From: Cladorhizidae sp. MBARI D1340-BT2
Lineage: Eukaryota; Porifera; Demospongiae; Poecilosclerida; Cladorhizidae
Direction of reading: 5' to 3'
Assembly: GCA_028752905.1 (NCBI GenBank)
Contig: JAQNBH010000011.1
Span: forward strand, 25,135,333-25,199,332
Length of the DNA stretch: 64,000 bases
Shown: positions 33,901 to 47,437 of the stretch, piece by piece
How the letters are laid out: each line of letters opens with the position of its first letter
Position numbering within the stretch: the first letter of the stretch is position 1
Translations under genes and position numbers: made by a program
Notes under the pieces: model-generated
Database searches by the model: none
What the model was told of the DNA's origin: nothing
The model's input: the letters and a program-made list of their open reading frames with translations, nothing else

Positions 33901-36900
33901 TAAGCCTTGAACTCTGGTGTGCAACAAGTCATGATCTCTGGTGTGCATCAAACTATGAACTCAGGTGTGCATCAAGCTATGAACACTGGCATGCAGCAAG
34001 CTATGAACTCTGATATGTATGAACTATGATGTGTAGCAAGACATGAACTCTGGTGTATATCAGTCATTAACTCTGTATCAAGCTATGAACACTGGTGTCT
34101 TAAGCCATGAACTCTGGAGTGTGTCAAGCCATGAACTCTGGTGTGCATCAAGCCATGAACTCTGGTGTGCATCAAGCCATGAACTCTGGTCTGTATCAAG
34201 CTATATGAACTCTGGTGTGTAGCAAAACATGAATTCTAGTGTGTATCAAGCTATGAACTCCAGTCTCTATCAAGCTATATGAATTCTGGTGTGTAGCAAG
34301 ACATGAACTCTGGTGTGCATCAAGCCATGAACTCTGGCGGGTATCAAGCTATGAACTCTGGTCTGTATCAAGCTATCAACTCGGGTGTGTAGCAAGTTAT
34401 GAGGTCTTGTGTGTAGCAGTCATGAACTCTGTATCAAGCCATGAAGTCTAGCGTCTCAAGCCATGAACTCTGGTGTGTTTCAAGCCATTAACTCTGGTGT
34501 GCATCAAGCCATGAACTCTGGTGTGTATCAAGCTTTTAACTCTGGTGTGCATCAACCTATGAACTCTGGTGTGCATCAAGCCATGAACTCTGGTGTGCAT
34601 CAAGCCATGAACTCTGGTGTTAAGCAAGCCATGAACTCTGGCGTGTATCAAGCTATGAATTCTTGTCTGTAGCAACACATGAACTCTGGTGTGTAGCAGT
34701 TATGAACTCCGTATCAGGCAATGAAATCTAGTGTGCAGAAAGCCTTGAACACTGGTGTGTTAAGCCATGTACTCTGGTGTGTACCAAGCCATGAACTCTG
34801 GTTTGCATCAAGCCATGAACTCTGGTGTACAACAAGCCATGAACTCTGGTTTGCAACAAACCATGAACTCAGGTGTGCATTAAGCTATGAACAATGAAAT
34901 GCAGCAAGCTATGAACTCTGGTGTCTATCAAGCTATGTATGAACTCTGATGTGCATCAAGCCATGAACTCTGGTGTGTATCAAGCTATTAACTCTAGTGT
35001 GTAGCAAGGCATGAACTCTGGTGTGTACGAGTCATGAATTCTGTATCAAGCCATGAACTCTGGTGGCTCGAGCCATGAACTCTGGTATGTGTCAAGCCAT
35101 GAACTCTGGTGTGCATCAAGCCATGAACTTTGGTTTGCATCGAGCCATGAACTCTGGTGTGCATCAAGCCATGAACACTGGTGTGCATCAAGCCATGAAC
35201 TCTGGTGTGCATCAAGCCATGAACTCTCTAGTGTGCATCAAGCCTTGAACTGTGGTGTGTAGCAAGCCATGAACACTGGTGTGCATCAAGACATGTACTT
35301 TAGTTTGCATTGAGCAATGAACTCTGGTGTGCATCAAGCCATGAACTCTGGTTTGCATCAAGCCATAAACTCTTGTGTGTATCAAGCCATGAACTCTGGT
35401 GTGCATCAAGCCATGAACCCTGGCTTGCATCAATCCATGAACTATGGTATGCATAAAGCCATGAACTGTGATGGGTATCAAGCTATGAACTCTGGTATGT
35501 AGCAAGCCATGAACATTGGTGTGTGTCAAGCCATGAACTCTGGTTTGCATCAAGTCTCATGAACTCTTATATGCAGCAAGCCATGAACTATGGTGTGTAT
35601 CAAGCTATATGAACTCTGGTGTGTAGCAAAACATGAATTCTGCTGTGTATCAATCAAGCTATGAACTCCAGTCTATATCTAGCTGTATAAATTCTGTTGT
35701 GTAGCAAAACATGAACTCTTATGTGCATCAAGCCAAGAACTCTGGTGGGTATGAAGATATTCTAGTCTGTATCAAGCTATGAACTCGTGTGTGTATCAAG
35801 TTATGAGGTCTGGTGTGTAACAAGCTATGAACTCTGGGGTGTAGAAAGTCATGAACTCTGGCGCACAGCAAGCCATGAACTCCGGGGTGCATCAAGCCAT
35901 GAAATCTGGTGTGTATTACGCTATGAACTCTGATGTGCAGCAAGACATGAACTCCGGTGAGCATCAAGCCATGAAGTTTGGTGTGCATCAAGCCAAGAAC
36001 ACTGATGGGTAGCAAACTATGAACTCTGGTGTGTAGCAAGCCTTGAACTCTGTAACTAGCCATGAACTATAGGTGTCTCAAGCTATCAAATCTGTCTGGT
36101 GTACATCAAGCCATGAACTCTGCATGAAGCCATGAACTTTGATGTGCATAGAGCCATGAACTATGGTGTGCATGAAGCCATGAACTCTGGTATACATCAA
36201 GCCATGAACTCTGGTGTGCATCAAGCCATGAACTCTGGTGTGCATCAAGCCATGAACTCTGGTGTGCATCAAGCCATGAACTTTGGTGTGCATCAAGCCA
36301 TGAACACTGATGGTGTGTCAAGCCATGAACTCTGGTGTGCATCAAGCCATGAACTATGGTGTGCATCAACCCATGAACTCTGGTGTGCATCACCAATGAA
36401 CTCTGGTTTGCATCAAGCCGTGAACTTTGGTGTGCATCAAGCCATGAACTCTGGTGGGTATCAAGCCAAGAACTCTGGTGTGTAGCAAGCCATGAACACT
36501 GAAGTGCAGCAAGCCATGAACTCTGGCATGAATCAAGCCATAACCTCTGGTGTGTATCAAGCTATCAACTCTGGTGGTTAGAAGACATGAACTCTGGTGT
36601 GTAGCAGTCATGAACTCTGTATCAAGCCATGAACTCTGGTGTATCAAGCCATGAACTCTGGAGTGTGTCAAGCCATGAACTCTGGTGTGCATCAAGCCAT
36701 GAACTCTGGTGTGCATCACCAATGAACTCTGGTTTGCATCAAGCCGTGAACTTTGGTGTACATCAAGTCATGAACTCTGGTGGGTATCAAGCTAAGAACT
36801 CTGGTGTGTAGCAAGCCATGAACTCTCGTGTGCATAATGCCATGACCTCTGGTGTGTAGGAAGCCATAAACTGCGTGCATCAAGCCATTAACTCTGGTGT

Positions 36901-38921
36901 GCATCAAGCCATGAACTCTGGTTTGCATCAAGCCATGAACTCTTGTGTGTATCAAGCCATGAACTCTGGTGTGGATCAAGCCATGAACTCTGGTTTGCAT
37001 CAATCCATGAACTTTGGTATGCATCAAGCCATGAACTGTGATGGGTATCAAGCTATGAACTCTGGTGTGTAGCAAGCCATGAACATTGGTGTGTGTCAAG
37101 CCATGAACTCTGGTTTGCATCAAGTCATGAACTCTGGTATGCATCAAGCCATGAACTATGGTGTGCATCAACCCATGAACTCTGGTGTGTATCACCAATG
37201 AACTCTGGTTTGCATCAAGCCGTGAACTTTGGTGTGCATAAAGCCATGAACTCTGGTGGGTATCAAGCCAAGAACTCTGGTGTGTAGCAAGCCATGAACA
37301 CTGAAGTGTAGCAAGCCATGAACTCTGACATGAATCAAGCCATAAACTCTGGTGTGTATCAAGCTATGAACTCTGGTGGTTAGAAGACATGAACTCTGGT
37401 GTGTAGCAGTCATGAACTCTGTAACAAGCCATGAACTCTGGTGTATCAAGCCATGAACTCTGGAGTGTTACAAGTCATGAACTCTGGTGTGCATCAAGCC
37501 ATGAACTCTGGTGTGCATCAAATCATGAACTCTGGTGGGTATCAAGCCAAGAACTCTGTTGTGTAGCAAGCCATGAACTCTGGTGTGCATAATGCCATGA
37601 CCTCTGGTGTGTAGCAAGGCATAAACTGCGTGCATCAATCCATTAACTCTGGTGTGTATCAAGCTATGAATTCTGGTGTGTAGCAAGACATGAACTCTGG
37701 TGTGTAGCAGTCATGAACTCTGTATGAAGCCATGAACTCTGGTGTGCAGCAAACCGTGAATGCTGGTGTGTTAAGCCATGTACTCTGGTATGTACCAAGC
37801 CATGAACTCTGGTATGCATCAAGCCATGAATTCTGGTGTGTATCAAGCGATGAATTCTGGTGTGTAGCAAGACATGAACTCTGGTGTGTAGCAGTCATGA
37901 ACTCTGTATCAAGCCATGAACTCTGGTGTGCAGCAAACCATGAAATTTAGTTTGCATCAAGCAATGAACTCTTGTGTGCATCAAGCCATGAACTCTGGTA
38001 TGCATCAAGCCATGAAATTTAATTTGCATGAAGCAATGAACTCTGGTGTGCATCAAGCCATGAACTCTGGTGTGCATCAAGCCATGAACTCTTGTGTGCA
38101 TCAATCCATGAATTCTGGTGTGCATCAAGCCATTAACTCAGGTGTGCATCAAGCCATCAACTTTGATGTGCAACAAGCCAAGAACTCTGGTGTGTATCAG
38201 GCTATGAACTCTGGTGTCATGCACTCTGGTGTATATCAGTCATGAACTCTGTATCAAGCCATGAACTCTGATGTCTTAAGCCATGAACTCTGGAGTGTGT
38301 CAAGCCATAAACTCTTGTGTGCATCAAGCTAGGAACTCTGGTCTGTATCAAGCTATATGAACTCTGGTGTGTAGCAAAACATAAATTCTGGTATGAATCA
38401 AGCAAGCTATAAACTCCATTGCTATATGAATTCTGGTGTGTAGCAAGCCATGAACGCTGGCGGGAATCAAGGTATGAATTCTGGTCTGTATCAAGCTATG
38501 GACTCTGGTGTGTAGCAAGTTATGAGGTCTGGTGTGTAGCAGTCATGAACTCTGTATTAAGCCATGAACTCTGGTGTCTCAAGCCATGAACTCCGGTTTG
38601 CAGCAAGCCATACACTCTGGTGTGCATCAAGCCATGAACTTCGGTGTGCATCAAGCCATGATCTCTGGTGGGTATGAAGCTATGAACTCTGTTGTGTAGC
38701 AAACCATGCACACAGGCATGCAGCAAGCCATGAACTCTGGCATGCAGAGGCCATGAACTCTGGTGTGTATCAAGCTATTAACTCTGGGGTTTAGCAAGAC
38801 ATGAAATTTGGCGTACAGCAAGCCATGAACTCCGGGGTGCATCAAGCTATGAAATCTGGTGTGTATCAAGCTATGAACTCTGGTGTGCAGCAAGAGATGA
38901 ATTCTGGTGTGTTGCCAGAGT
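24915..38921 (+). repeat. Giant 24-bp satellite with 1.6-kb higher-order units
   Basis: The monomer is CATCAAGCCATGAACTCTGG plus TGTG, present in roughly 580 diverged copies in one orientation. Landmark variants show a higher-order period: GAAGTCTATAACTAGCCATG occurs near 26,754, 28,382, 29,987, 31,615 and 33,243, spaced 1628, 1605, 1628 and 1628 bp, with a further copy near 25,376. The 1605-bp unit lacks one block of 23 bp near 28,665. The first block (24,930-26,500) has a relative at about 34,860-36,060. The stretch 36,080-38,920 is more irregular. Because 24 is a multiple of three, several frames stay open for over 100 codons, giving MNSGVHQA or VHGLMHTR peptides. I treat these as by-products and not as genes, since stops recur in GTGTAG variants. 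Confidence 0.97.
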
Positions 38922-40607
38922 ACATGGCTTAACACACCAGCATTCAAGGTTTGCTGCACACCAGAGTTCATGGCTTGATACAGAGTTCATGACCGCTACA
39001 CACCAGAGTTCATGTCTTGCTACACAGACCAGAATTCTTAGCTAGATACACACAAGAGTTACTGGCTTGATGCACGCCAGAGTTCATGCCTTACTACATA
39101 GCAGAGTTCATGGCTTGATGCACACCAGAGTTCATGGCTTGTTGCACACCAGAGTTCATGACTTGATGCTCACCAGAGTTAATAGCTTGATACACACCAG
39201 AGTTCATGGCTTGAAACACACCATAGTTCATGGCTTTAGATGCCTGACTTCATGGCTTGATAGAGAGTTCATGACTGCTACACACCACAGTTCATGTCCT
39301 GCTACACAACAGTGTTCATAGCTTGATGCACACCAAAATTTATGGCTTGATGCACACCAGAGTTCATGGCTTGATGCAAACCAGAGTTCATGGCTTGATG
39401 CACACCAGAGTTCATGGCTTGAACTACACCAGAGTTCATGGCTTCATGCACATCATCGTTCATAGCTCGATGCACACCAAAGTTCATGGCTTGATGCACA
39501 CCAGAGTTCATGGCTTGATGTACACCAGAGTTCATGGCTTGATGCACACCAGAGTTCATGGCTTGATGCAAACCAGAGTTCATGGCTTGCTGTACGCCAG
39601 AGTTCATGTCTTTCTACACCCCAGAGTTCATAGCTTGATACACACCAGACCTCATAACTTGATACATACACGAGTTCATAGCTTGATACAGACTAGAATA
39701 TCTTCATACCCACCAGAATTCTTGGCTTGATGCACATAAGAGTTCATGTTTTGCTACACAACAGAATTTATACAGCTTGATATAGACTGGAGTTCATAGC
39801 TTGATTGATACACAGCAGAATTCATGTTTTGCTACACACCAGAGTTCATATAGCTTGATACACACCATAGTTCATGGCTTGCTGCATACCAGAGTTCATG
39901 ACTTGATGCAAACCAGAGCTCATGGCTTGACACACACCAATTTTCATGGCTTGCTACACACCAGAGTTCATAGCTTGATACCCATCACAGTTCATGGCTT
40001 GATGCATACCAAAGTTCATGGATTGATGCAAGCCAGAGTTCATGGCTCGATGCACACCAGAGTTCACGGCTTGATACACACATGAGTTCATGGCTTGATG
40101 CAAACCAGAGTTCATGGCTTGATGGACACCAGAGTTCATTGCTCAATGCAAACTAAAATACATGTCTTGATGCACACCAGTGTTCATGGCTTACTACACA
40201 CCACAGTTCAAGGCTTGATGCACACCAGAGTTAATGGGTTGATGCTCACCAGAGTTCATGGCTTGATGCACACTAGAGTTCATGGCTTGATGCATACCAG
40301 AGTTCATGGCTTGATGCACACCAGAGTTCATGGCTTGATGCACACCAGTGTTCATGGCTTGATGCACACCAGAGTTCATGGCTCGATGCAAACCAAAGTT
40401 CATGGTTTGATGCACACCAGAGTTCATGGCTTGACACATACCAGATACAGAATTCATGACTCGTACACACCAGAGTTCATGCCTTGCTACACAGAGTTAA
40501 TAGCTTGATACACACCAGTGTTCATGGCTTGATGCAAATCAGAGTTCATACATAGCTTGATAGACACCAGAGTTTATAGCTTGCTGCATTCCATTGTTCA
40601 TAGCTTC
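38922..40607 (-). repeat. Inverted end of the 24-bp satellite
   Basis: At about 38,921 the monomer flips to its reverse complement and stays inverted to 40,607. The outer end (about 40,450-40,607) is the mirror of the array start (about 24,955-25,110): both carry the rare variants CAATGGAATGCAGCAAGCTA and GGTGTCTATCAAGCTATGTA. The satellite domain is therefore closed by inverted copies of the same terminal block. Confidence 0.93.
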
Positions 40608-43600
40608 TTACGGGTTAAAAAAGGAAGATTTCTCACCAAAAGACCTTTCATGTCATTTAAAGAGTAGAAACAGTTCTATATTGTTGAACAGGAAGCTGAA
40701 GTGCCAATTTTGACTCAAAACCCTTAAATGGAGGTTAAAAAGATAATATTTCTCAACAAAAGACGTTTTCTGTCATTTAAAGAGTAGAAACAGTTCCATA
40801 ATGTTGAAGAGGAAGCTAAAGTGCTATTTTGACAAGATTTGCGATTTCAGATAATTTTTCTTCAAAGACGTACCAATTGGAGCAAAATAGAGCTTCTTTC
40901 GGTTTAAAACGGAAGATTTCTCACCAAAAGACATTTACTATCGTTTAAAGAGGTAGAAACAGTTCCATAATGTTGAAAAATAAGCTGATTTCAGACTTTT
41001 TTCCCTCAAAATGCTCAAAAACGACCTTATTGGATCTTATTTCGTTATAAAGGGAAGATTTCTCAGAAACCTAAAGATGTTTTTGTCATTAAGAGGAGTT
41101 CATAAATGTTTAAAAGGAAGCCATTTTGAAAAGTTTTAGCGACGTAAGAGAGTTTTTACTCAAAATCCTCCTATTGGAGATCTTTTTTTGGTTAAAAATC
41201 GGAAATTTAACTTTTTCGATCGTTTAAAGTGTAGAAACTGCTCCAAAATATTGAAAACGAAGCTAATTCTGTAATTTTGAAAAGATTGAGCGATTTAAGA
41301 CAGTTTTCACTCAAAATGCTCAATAATGTTCTAGGACGGATAAAAATGGAAGATTTCTCACCAAAAGACATTATCTGATGTTTAAAGAGTAGGAACAGTT
41401 CCATATTGTTGACAATAACATATATGCATATATGCATATTTTAGCATTTAAGACAGTTTTTCTTTGCTTAAAATGTATTAAAATAAACCAATCGCTTAAA
41501 AAGGGGAGATTTCTCACCAAAAGACGTTTTCTGACATAAGAGTAGAAGTAGTTCCATAATGTTAAAAAGGAGCCATTTTGGGCGATTTCAGACAGTTTTT
41601 CCTCAAAACGCTCAAAAAGGACCCAATTAGGAGCTTAAATAGGAAGATTTCTCACGAAAAGACGTTTCTGTCGTTTAAAGAGTAGAAACAGTTTTATAAT
41701 GTTGAAAAGGAAGCTAATGTGCCCATTTGGACAAGAATGAGCGATTACACAGTTTTTTCCTCCAAAAGCTCAAAAAGATCCCATATTGAGTAAAATAGAG
41801 CTTCTTTGGGTTTAAAAGACTTTTTCTGTCATTTAAAGACTAGAAACAGTTCCATAATGTGAAAGGGAAGCTTATTTGCCATTTTAACAAGATTGAGCGA
41901 TTTCAGACCTTTTTCCTCAAAACGCACTAAAAGATCCTGTGAGCTGTTAAAAACAGATTTCTCACAGTGTAAGACAGTTTTTCGAGTACAAACAGTTCTA
42001 TAATGTTCAAATGGAAGCTAATTGCAAGAATGAGCGATGTCAGACTGTTTTTCTTTAATACGCTTACAAACGTCCAAAATGCATTAAAATAGTTAGCAAA
42101 AAAAAATTCTGACATTTTAAGAGTACAGTTCCATAATGTTGGCTAATTTGCAATTTTGACAAAATTGAGCGATTGCAGACAGTTTTTCCTGAAAACGCTC
42201 AAAAACGTCCCAATTGGAGCAAACGAGTTTCTTTCGGGTTAAAAACGAAATATTTCTAAGATTTAAACAGTTTTTCTTCAAAACGCTCTAAAACGTTCCA
42301 ATTGGGAGCTTCTTTCTTTTTAAAACGGAAGATTTCTCACCAAAAGACATTTACTCTTGTTTAAGGAGGTAGAAACAGTTCAATAATGTTGAATGAAATG
42401 TAAGCTAAAGTGCCCATTTTGACAAGAATGTGCGATTTCAGACAGTTTTTCCTCAAAACACTCAAAAAGTCCCAATTGGATCAAAGTAGTTACTTTCGGT
42501 TAAAAACGGAAGATTTCTCACCAAAAGACGTTTCCTGTCGTTTGTAGAGTAGAAACAGTTCTATAATGTTGAAAATGAAGCCATTTTGAACAGAATGACA
42601 GGTTATTCCTCAAAACGCTCAAAATAGAGCTGCTTTCAGTTAAAATGGATATTTCTCAAAAAAAAGACGTTTTCAGTCATTTAAAGAGTAGAAACATTTC
42701 CATAATGTTGAAGAGGAAGCTAATGTGCCATTTTGACATGTTTAGACCGTTTTTCTTCAAACCGCTCAAAAACGTACCAATTGGGAGCTTATTTCCATTT
42801 AAAACGGAAGATTTCTCACCAAAAGACATTTAACCTTGTTTAAAGAGTTAGAAACAGTTCAATAATGTTGAAAAGTAAGCTAAAGTGCCCATTTTGAAAA
42901 GAATGAGCGATATCTGACAATTTTTTCTAAAAATGCTCAAAAACGTCCCTATTGGAGCAAGGTAGAGCTTCTTTCAGATAAAAATGTGAGATTTCTCACC
43001 AAAATACCTTTTCTGTCGTGAAATGCTGAAAAGTAACGTGCACATTTTGAATTGAATTAGCGATTTCTTAAAACGATTTAAAATAATCATAAAAGGGAGA
43101 GATTTCTCACCAAAAGACGTTTTCTGACATTATAAGAGTAGAAACAGTTCCATAATGGCTAATTTGCGATTTCAGACATTTTTCCCTCAAAACACTCAAA
43201 AACGTCACAATTGGGAGTTTAAAAACGGAAGATTTCTCACCAAAAGACGTTTTCAGACGTTTAAACAGTAGAAACAGTTCTATAATGTTGAAAAGGAAGC
43301 TAATGTGCCCATTTTACATAAATGAGCGAAATACGTCCCAATTGGAGCAAAATAGAGCTGCTTTCGGTTAAAAAGGTGATATTTCTCACCAAAATGTTTT
43401 CTGTCATTTAAAGAGTAGAAACAGTTCACTGTTGAATAGTTCCATAGAAGCTAAATAGCGATTTTGAGATACTTCAGCCTTTTTTCCCTCAAAAACTACC
43501 AATTGGAGCAAAATAGAGCATCTTACGGATAAAAAGTTGATTACTCACCAAAAGAAGTTTTCTGTAGTTTAAAGAGTAGAAACAGTTCCATAATGTTGAA

Positions 43601-44096
43601 AATGAAGCTAGTTTGCACCTTTGGAAAAGATTGAGCGATTTAAGACAGTTTTTTCTCAAAATGCTCTAAAACATCCCAATAGGAGGGACATTTATCACTT
43701 TAAGAGTAGGAACAGTCCTATAATTTTGAAATGGAAGCTAATTGCCCATTATGATGAGTGATTCGAGACAGTTTTTCCTCAAAATGTTGAAAAAGTCCCA
43801 ATTGGAGCAAAGTAGAGGTTTTTTCAGTTAAAACGGCAGATTTCTCATAAAAAGACATTTACTCTCATTTAAAGAGTACAAGTTTGAGCGATTTCAGACT
43901 TGTTTTTTTAAATTGCACTAAAATATCCCAATTGTCGCAAAATATAGCTTAAAAATGGAATATTTCTCACAAAAGTCGTTTAAAAGAGTAGAAACAGTTT
44001 TATAATAACAAGAATGAGCGATTTCAGAGTTTTTTCTCAAAACACTCAAAAACGTCCCTATTGGCTCAATTTTATTTATAAAAAAAATATATCCTT
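40608..44096 (+). repeat. Second satellite, about 120-185 bp period, about 20 copies
   Basis: The degenerate unit runs GGAAGATTTCTCACCAAAAG, ACGTTTTCTGTC, TTTAAAGAGTAGAAACAGTT, CCATAATGTTGAAAAGGAAG, GAGCGATTTCAGACAG and CAAAAACGTCCCAATTGGAG. Copies differ by many substitutions and internal deletions. No coding sequence is evident. It begins directly after the inverted 24-bp satellite. Confidence 0.92.
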
Positions 44097-44117
44097 GGGG
44101 GGGGGGGGGGGGGGGGG
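44097..44117 (+). repeat. Run of 21 G
   Basis: This homopolymer closes the second satellite. The length may be affected by sequencing or assembly error. Confidence 0.9.
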
Positions 44118-45162
44118 AAGTTACTGACAAAATGTTTTTAACCTGTAGTACCCATTAGTACCCCTTGCAAGACATCTTGTTCTCTTGCAAGAAGGGCGAG
44201 TTCAGATTACCAGGGCATTGCATATCAGAAGTAAGGAGGTAAGCTTTGCATTATATGATATCCTTATTAAAAAATTATTTCCCATAACAATCATCATTTG
44301 ATATCGACCCAATGGGAGAAGTGGAGCACCATTGTAGTTAAGGTGATGCGAAGGTGATGTGATAGTGATTTCATACTCAGATGTAATAGTGGCCTGATCA
44401 TCTTGGTGCATTTGTGGTTCTAACTGCAAGTGTTGAGATGCTGCCTTGAGACCTAGTACTTGATAAACTAACAGAATGTATATCTCTGAAAAATTAAATG
44501 TTTTGTTGTGTGAAATTCTGAAGTTCAGAAATTAACAATATAATTCTTCATAAAAGTTTATTCTAAGCAATCTGCAAGAAGAAGAAGAAGAAGAAACATC
44601 AAGAAAGGAAGTCATCCAGACCATTGGCAAGACTTTAGCTATTCCTCTGTGTGATATGTTGCATAGAATCCTCCAAACTTCTCAAACTGGCCACCAAAAG
44701 AGTTCTAATCATAACTGTGGCCAATGTTGGACTATCATGGTGCATTATACTTGTACTTATCATGGTGCGAGTGTTTTCAACATCTGGTAAGCAATGTGGT
44801 GGGTGGGAAAATTGCAATAACCTTCAGCACTAAGATTCTAAGATTGCCCAGGATAAAAACTCACTATATGTGCGGATGGGGAGGGAATTTTTTTCCACGG
44901 TTTTGAATTTTCACACTATTTGTCATAACTTTTTTGTTCTCCATTTCTTATAAGTTATTTTGAAGACAACTGTAGTGCATTTGCTGCTCTTTCTAAATCT
45001 AAAGGTTTGTGCATAGCTACTTCCTAAGTCAAGATATGGTAACTTGATTGCCTCACTTGTCTGTGCTTTGAAGTTGAGCTTACCTGACTTTCCCACTTTA
45101 ATGTGGTTGGCAGAACCACTGATGTGGAAAATGCATTGAAAGAATCAACAAATCATCTGTCA
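44118..45162. other. Unassigned sequence
   Basis: A minus frame at 44,202-44,429 and a plus frame at 44,651-44,833 with a hydrophobic run (VANVGLSWCIILVLIM) are open but match no family I know. They could be pieces of a host gene or of a transposon. Confidence 0.3.
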
Positions 45163-45560
45163 CAAGGTGCATGTCCTTAGGTGCATGTCCATGATGGTGG
45201 GCCAGTCCAGAGCATCATCTCTCACAAGGTGCATGTCCTTGATGGTGAGTCACGTCAGAGCATCATCTCTCACAAAGTGCATGTCCATGATGGTGAGCCA
45301 GGTCAGAGCATCATCTCTCACAAGGCTCATGTCTTGATGGTGGGCCAGGTCAGAGCATCATCTCTCACAAGGTGAATGTCCTTGATGGTGAGCCAGGTCA
45401 GAGCATCATCTCTCACAAGGTGCATGCCCTTGATGGTGTGAGTCAGGTCAGAGGATCATTTCCCACAAGGTGCAAGTCCTTGATAGTGGGCCAGGTTATA
45501 GTCATCTCTCACAAGGAGCATGTCCTTGATGGTGAATCAGGTCAGAGCATCATGTACAAG
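45163..45560 (+). repeat. 48-bp minisatellite, about 8 copies
   Basis: The unit is GTGCATGTCCTTGATGGTGA plus GCCAGGTCAGAGCATCATCT plus CTCACAAG. As 48 is a multiple of three the frame stays open (VHVLDGEPGQSIISHK), but indels shift it near 45,335, 45,440 and 45,490 and there is no other sign of a gene. Confidence 0.93.
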
Positions 45561-47069
45561 TGTATCAAATTTTTATGTCCCTCTACTTTTTTTCGGCTTT
45601 ACACTGACCACCCACCTAACCCACAGCTTTTAAAAGTAGACCATTTGACCGTTTACTAATCATGAGGGAGTAACTGAAGAACACTGTTCATGATTCTAGA
45701 AACTCTGCCATTCAATATCTCATGTTTTAGTGAATGCATTAATTGAACTAAAACACTTTTGAGTTTGACAAAGGGAAAGGAAAAAAGCTGCCTTTATAGA
45801 GTGATGAGGTAAATGTCATTGTAACTCTAATGATGCAATGTCATGGGGATGCAATGTCATGGGTCAAAAAATAAAATGATTTTTTTTGGTCCTGGATGGA
45901 TAAAAAATGCCAATCTCAATAGGTTGGCTGCTTTGCTAGTTAACCGATTATACGCGGTATTAATTAATTCAATTGTACCGCATGACGCGGAACCTTTTTC
46001 ATGTGACCTTAGGGTGTGGCGAGTACCAAACAAAACGTGCTAGATCTTTGTCTTGAAGGCTTTTCAGCCTTAGCGGTATATTGCCTGAAGAGAAAGCGTG
46101 TCCTTGGCTACCCGATTACAAAAGAAGTTAGTCTTGCCAGCTTTTGTGCCCGCTCTGGATAACAAATTTCGAGGACCAAAGAGTATAATCGAGCGTTCAG
46201 CTAAAGATCGGAGTTCTTTGATTCTTCAGAAACCTTCGATGGCGTGTCCAGTTACACTTGCCTGAGCCTTGGAAGCTCCTGGACAGAAGATGACCCCACG
46301 CGCTAGCAATGGACAAAGAAAGGTAAGATATAAATAATTTTAATATTTGGAACGCGTAGCTGCTAGCTTAGCTAAGTTGAACTCGAGGTATGATACTGAA
46401 TATTGTACGTGCATCCATAGGTTCTTTGCCGGTCAAGTCCCAATACAATGTCCTGCTAACCTACCATCATCCCCATGGGTGGGCATGAAAAGGAGAGAGC
46501 AGTGGAGCTGAATCAAGAAACCCTAACCCCCTGAACCATGAAGCAACTTGAATTTGCCACTTTCTCACAGGTATTACATAACATTTTATATGAATACAAT
46601 GTAGTACATTGGTACATAGGAGAGAGAAGGTTATATTCCAATAACAGGACTATAATTTGTTTTTGTGCCACAATAGATCGTGGGTGCTCGCGATTCCAGC
46701 GTGGCATAGCCATATGCCACATTCCTGGCAGTATCACTGGCTGTCAGATCGCTTCTGTTGCTGGTAGTATAAGTGCAACATCCTCGACTGCACTTCCCAG
46801 ATGTTGCAGGGGTCTTTATTGGGAAGTGGAGGAAAGGAAGCCTCTTGATAATGGAGCTGCACCCAGCTCTGCGTCAGCTACAATAACTTCCTATTATCTC
46901 CTTGGCCAGCTGAATCCTAACTTCTTGATCGTAAGTTCACTTCCGCTTCCTGACCATCCTTTGTGCAGAATGAAGGTGTTTGTGATAGCCACATTGATCA
47001 GAAAGTAAAATATGTATTTGTAGAATTTCTGCTTTTCACCTGACACCTATAATATCCTTTGATCTGATC

Positions 47070-47205
47070 ACCTTTGTCCACGCCTCCCATGTATTTATTG
47101 TAGGCTAGGGGGCAGCTTATTTCCTCTGCTGCCAATGCTCTTATACCTAATCACTGAGGTGACACTCTTGGGGTCGCTGTTGATACATAAGCATGACGAT
47201 CTTTC
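47070..47205 (-). repeat. Direct duplication within piggyBac 2, copy 1
   Basis: This roughly 136-bp segment is repeated at 47,438-47,584 in the same orientation, with a small insertion (ACTGTATA) in the second copy. It contains the region around the third catalytic Asp of the transposase. The sequence beyond this copy continues into the rest of the C-terminus, so it joins the original downstream sequence. Confidence 0.9.
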
Positions 47206-47437
47206 TTTTTGTGTGCTCTATAGCTCCATCTGTGTGTTCTATAGCTCCATCTGTGTGCTCTATAGCTCCATCTGTGTGCTCTATAGCACCATCTGTGTGC
47301 TCTATAGCTATATCTGTGTGCTCTATAGCTCCATCTGTGTGTTCTATAGCTCCATCCGTGTGTTCTATAGCTCCATCCGTGTGCTCTATAGCTCCATCTG
47401 TGTGTTCTATAGCTCCATCTGTGTGTTCTATAGCTCC
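47206..47437 (-). repeat. 21-bp minisatellite within transposase frame
   Basis: The unit is CTATAGCTCCATCTGTGTGT plus T or C, about 11 copies. On the minus strand it reads GAIEHTD repeated without stops, so it extends the transposase frame by about 75 residues just after the third catalytic Asp. It lies exactly between the two copies of the duplication. Confidence 0.95.

Noticed and set aside
24915..40607. CRISPR-like array of 24-bp repeats
   Set aside because: The repeats are head to tail with no unique spacers, no adjacent cas-like genes exist, and the window is eukaryotic.
44202..44429. Host-gene exon on the minus strand
   Set aside because: No consensus splice sites at both edges and no recognised domain; left as unassigned sequence.
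45181..45659. Frame of the 48-bp minisatellite as a repeat protein
   Set aside because: Indels change the frame at least three times within eight units, and no start context or flanking exon is evident.
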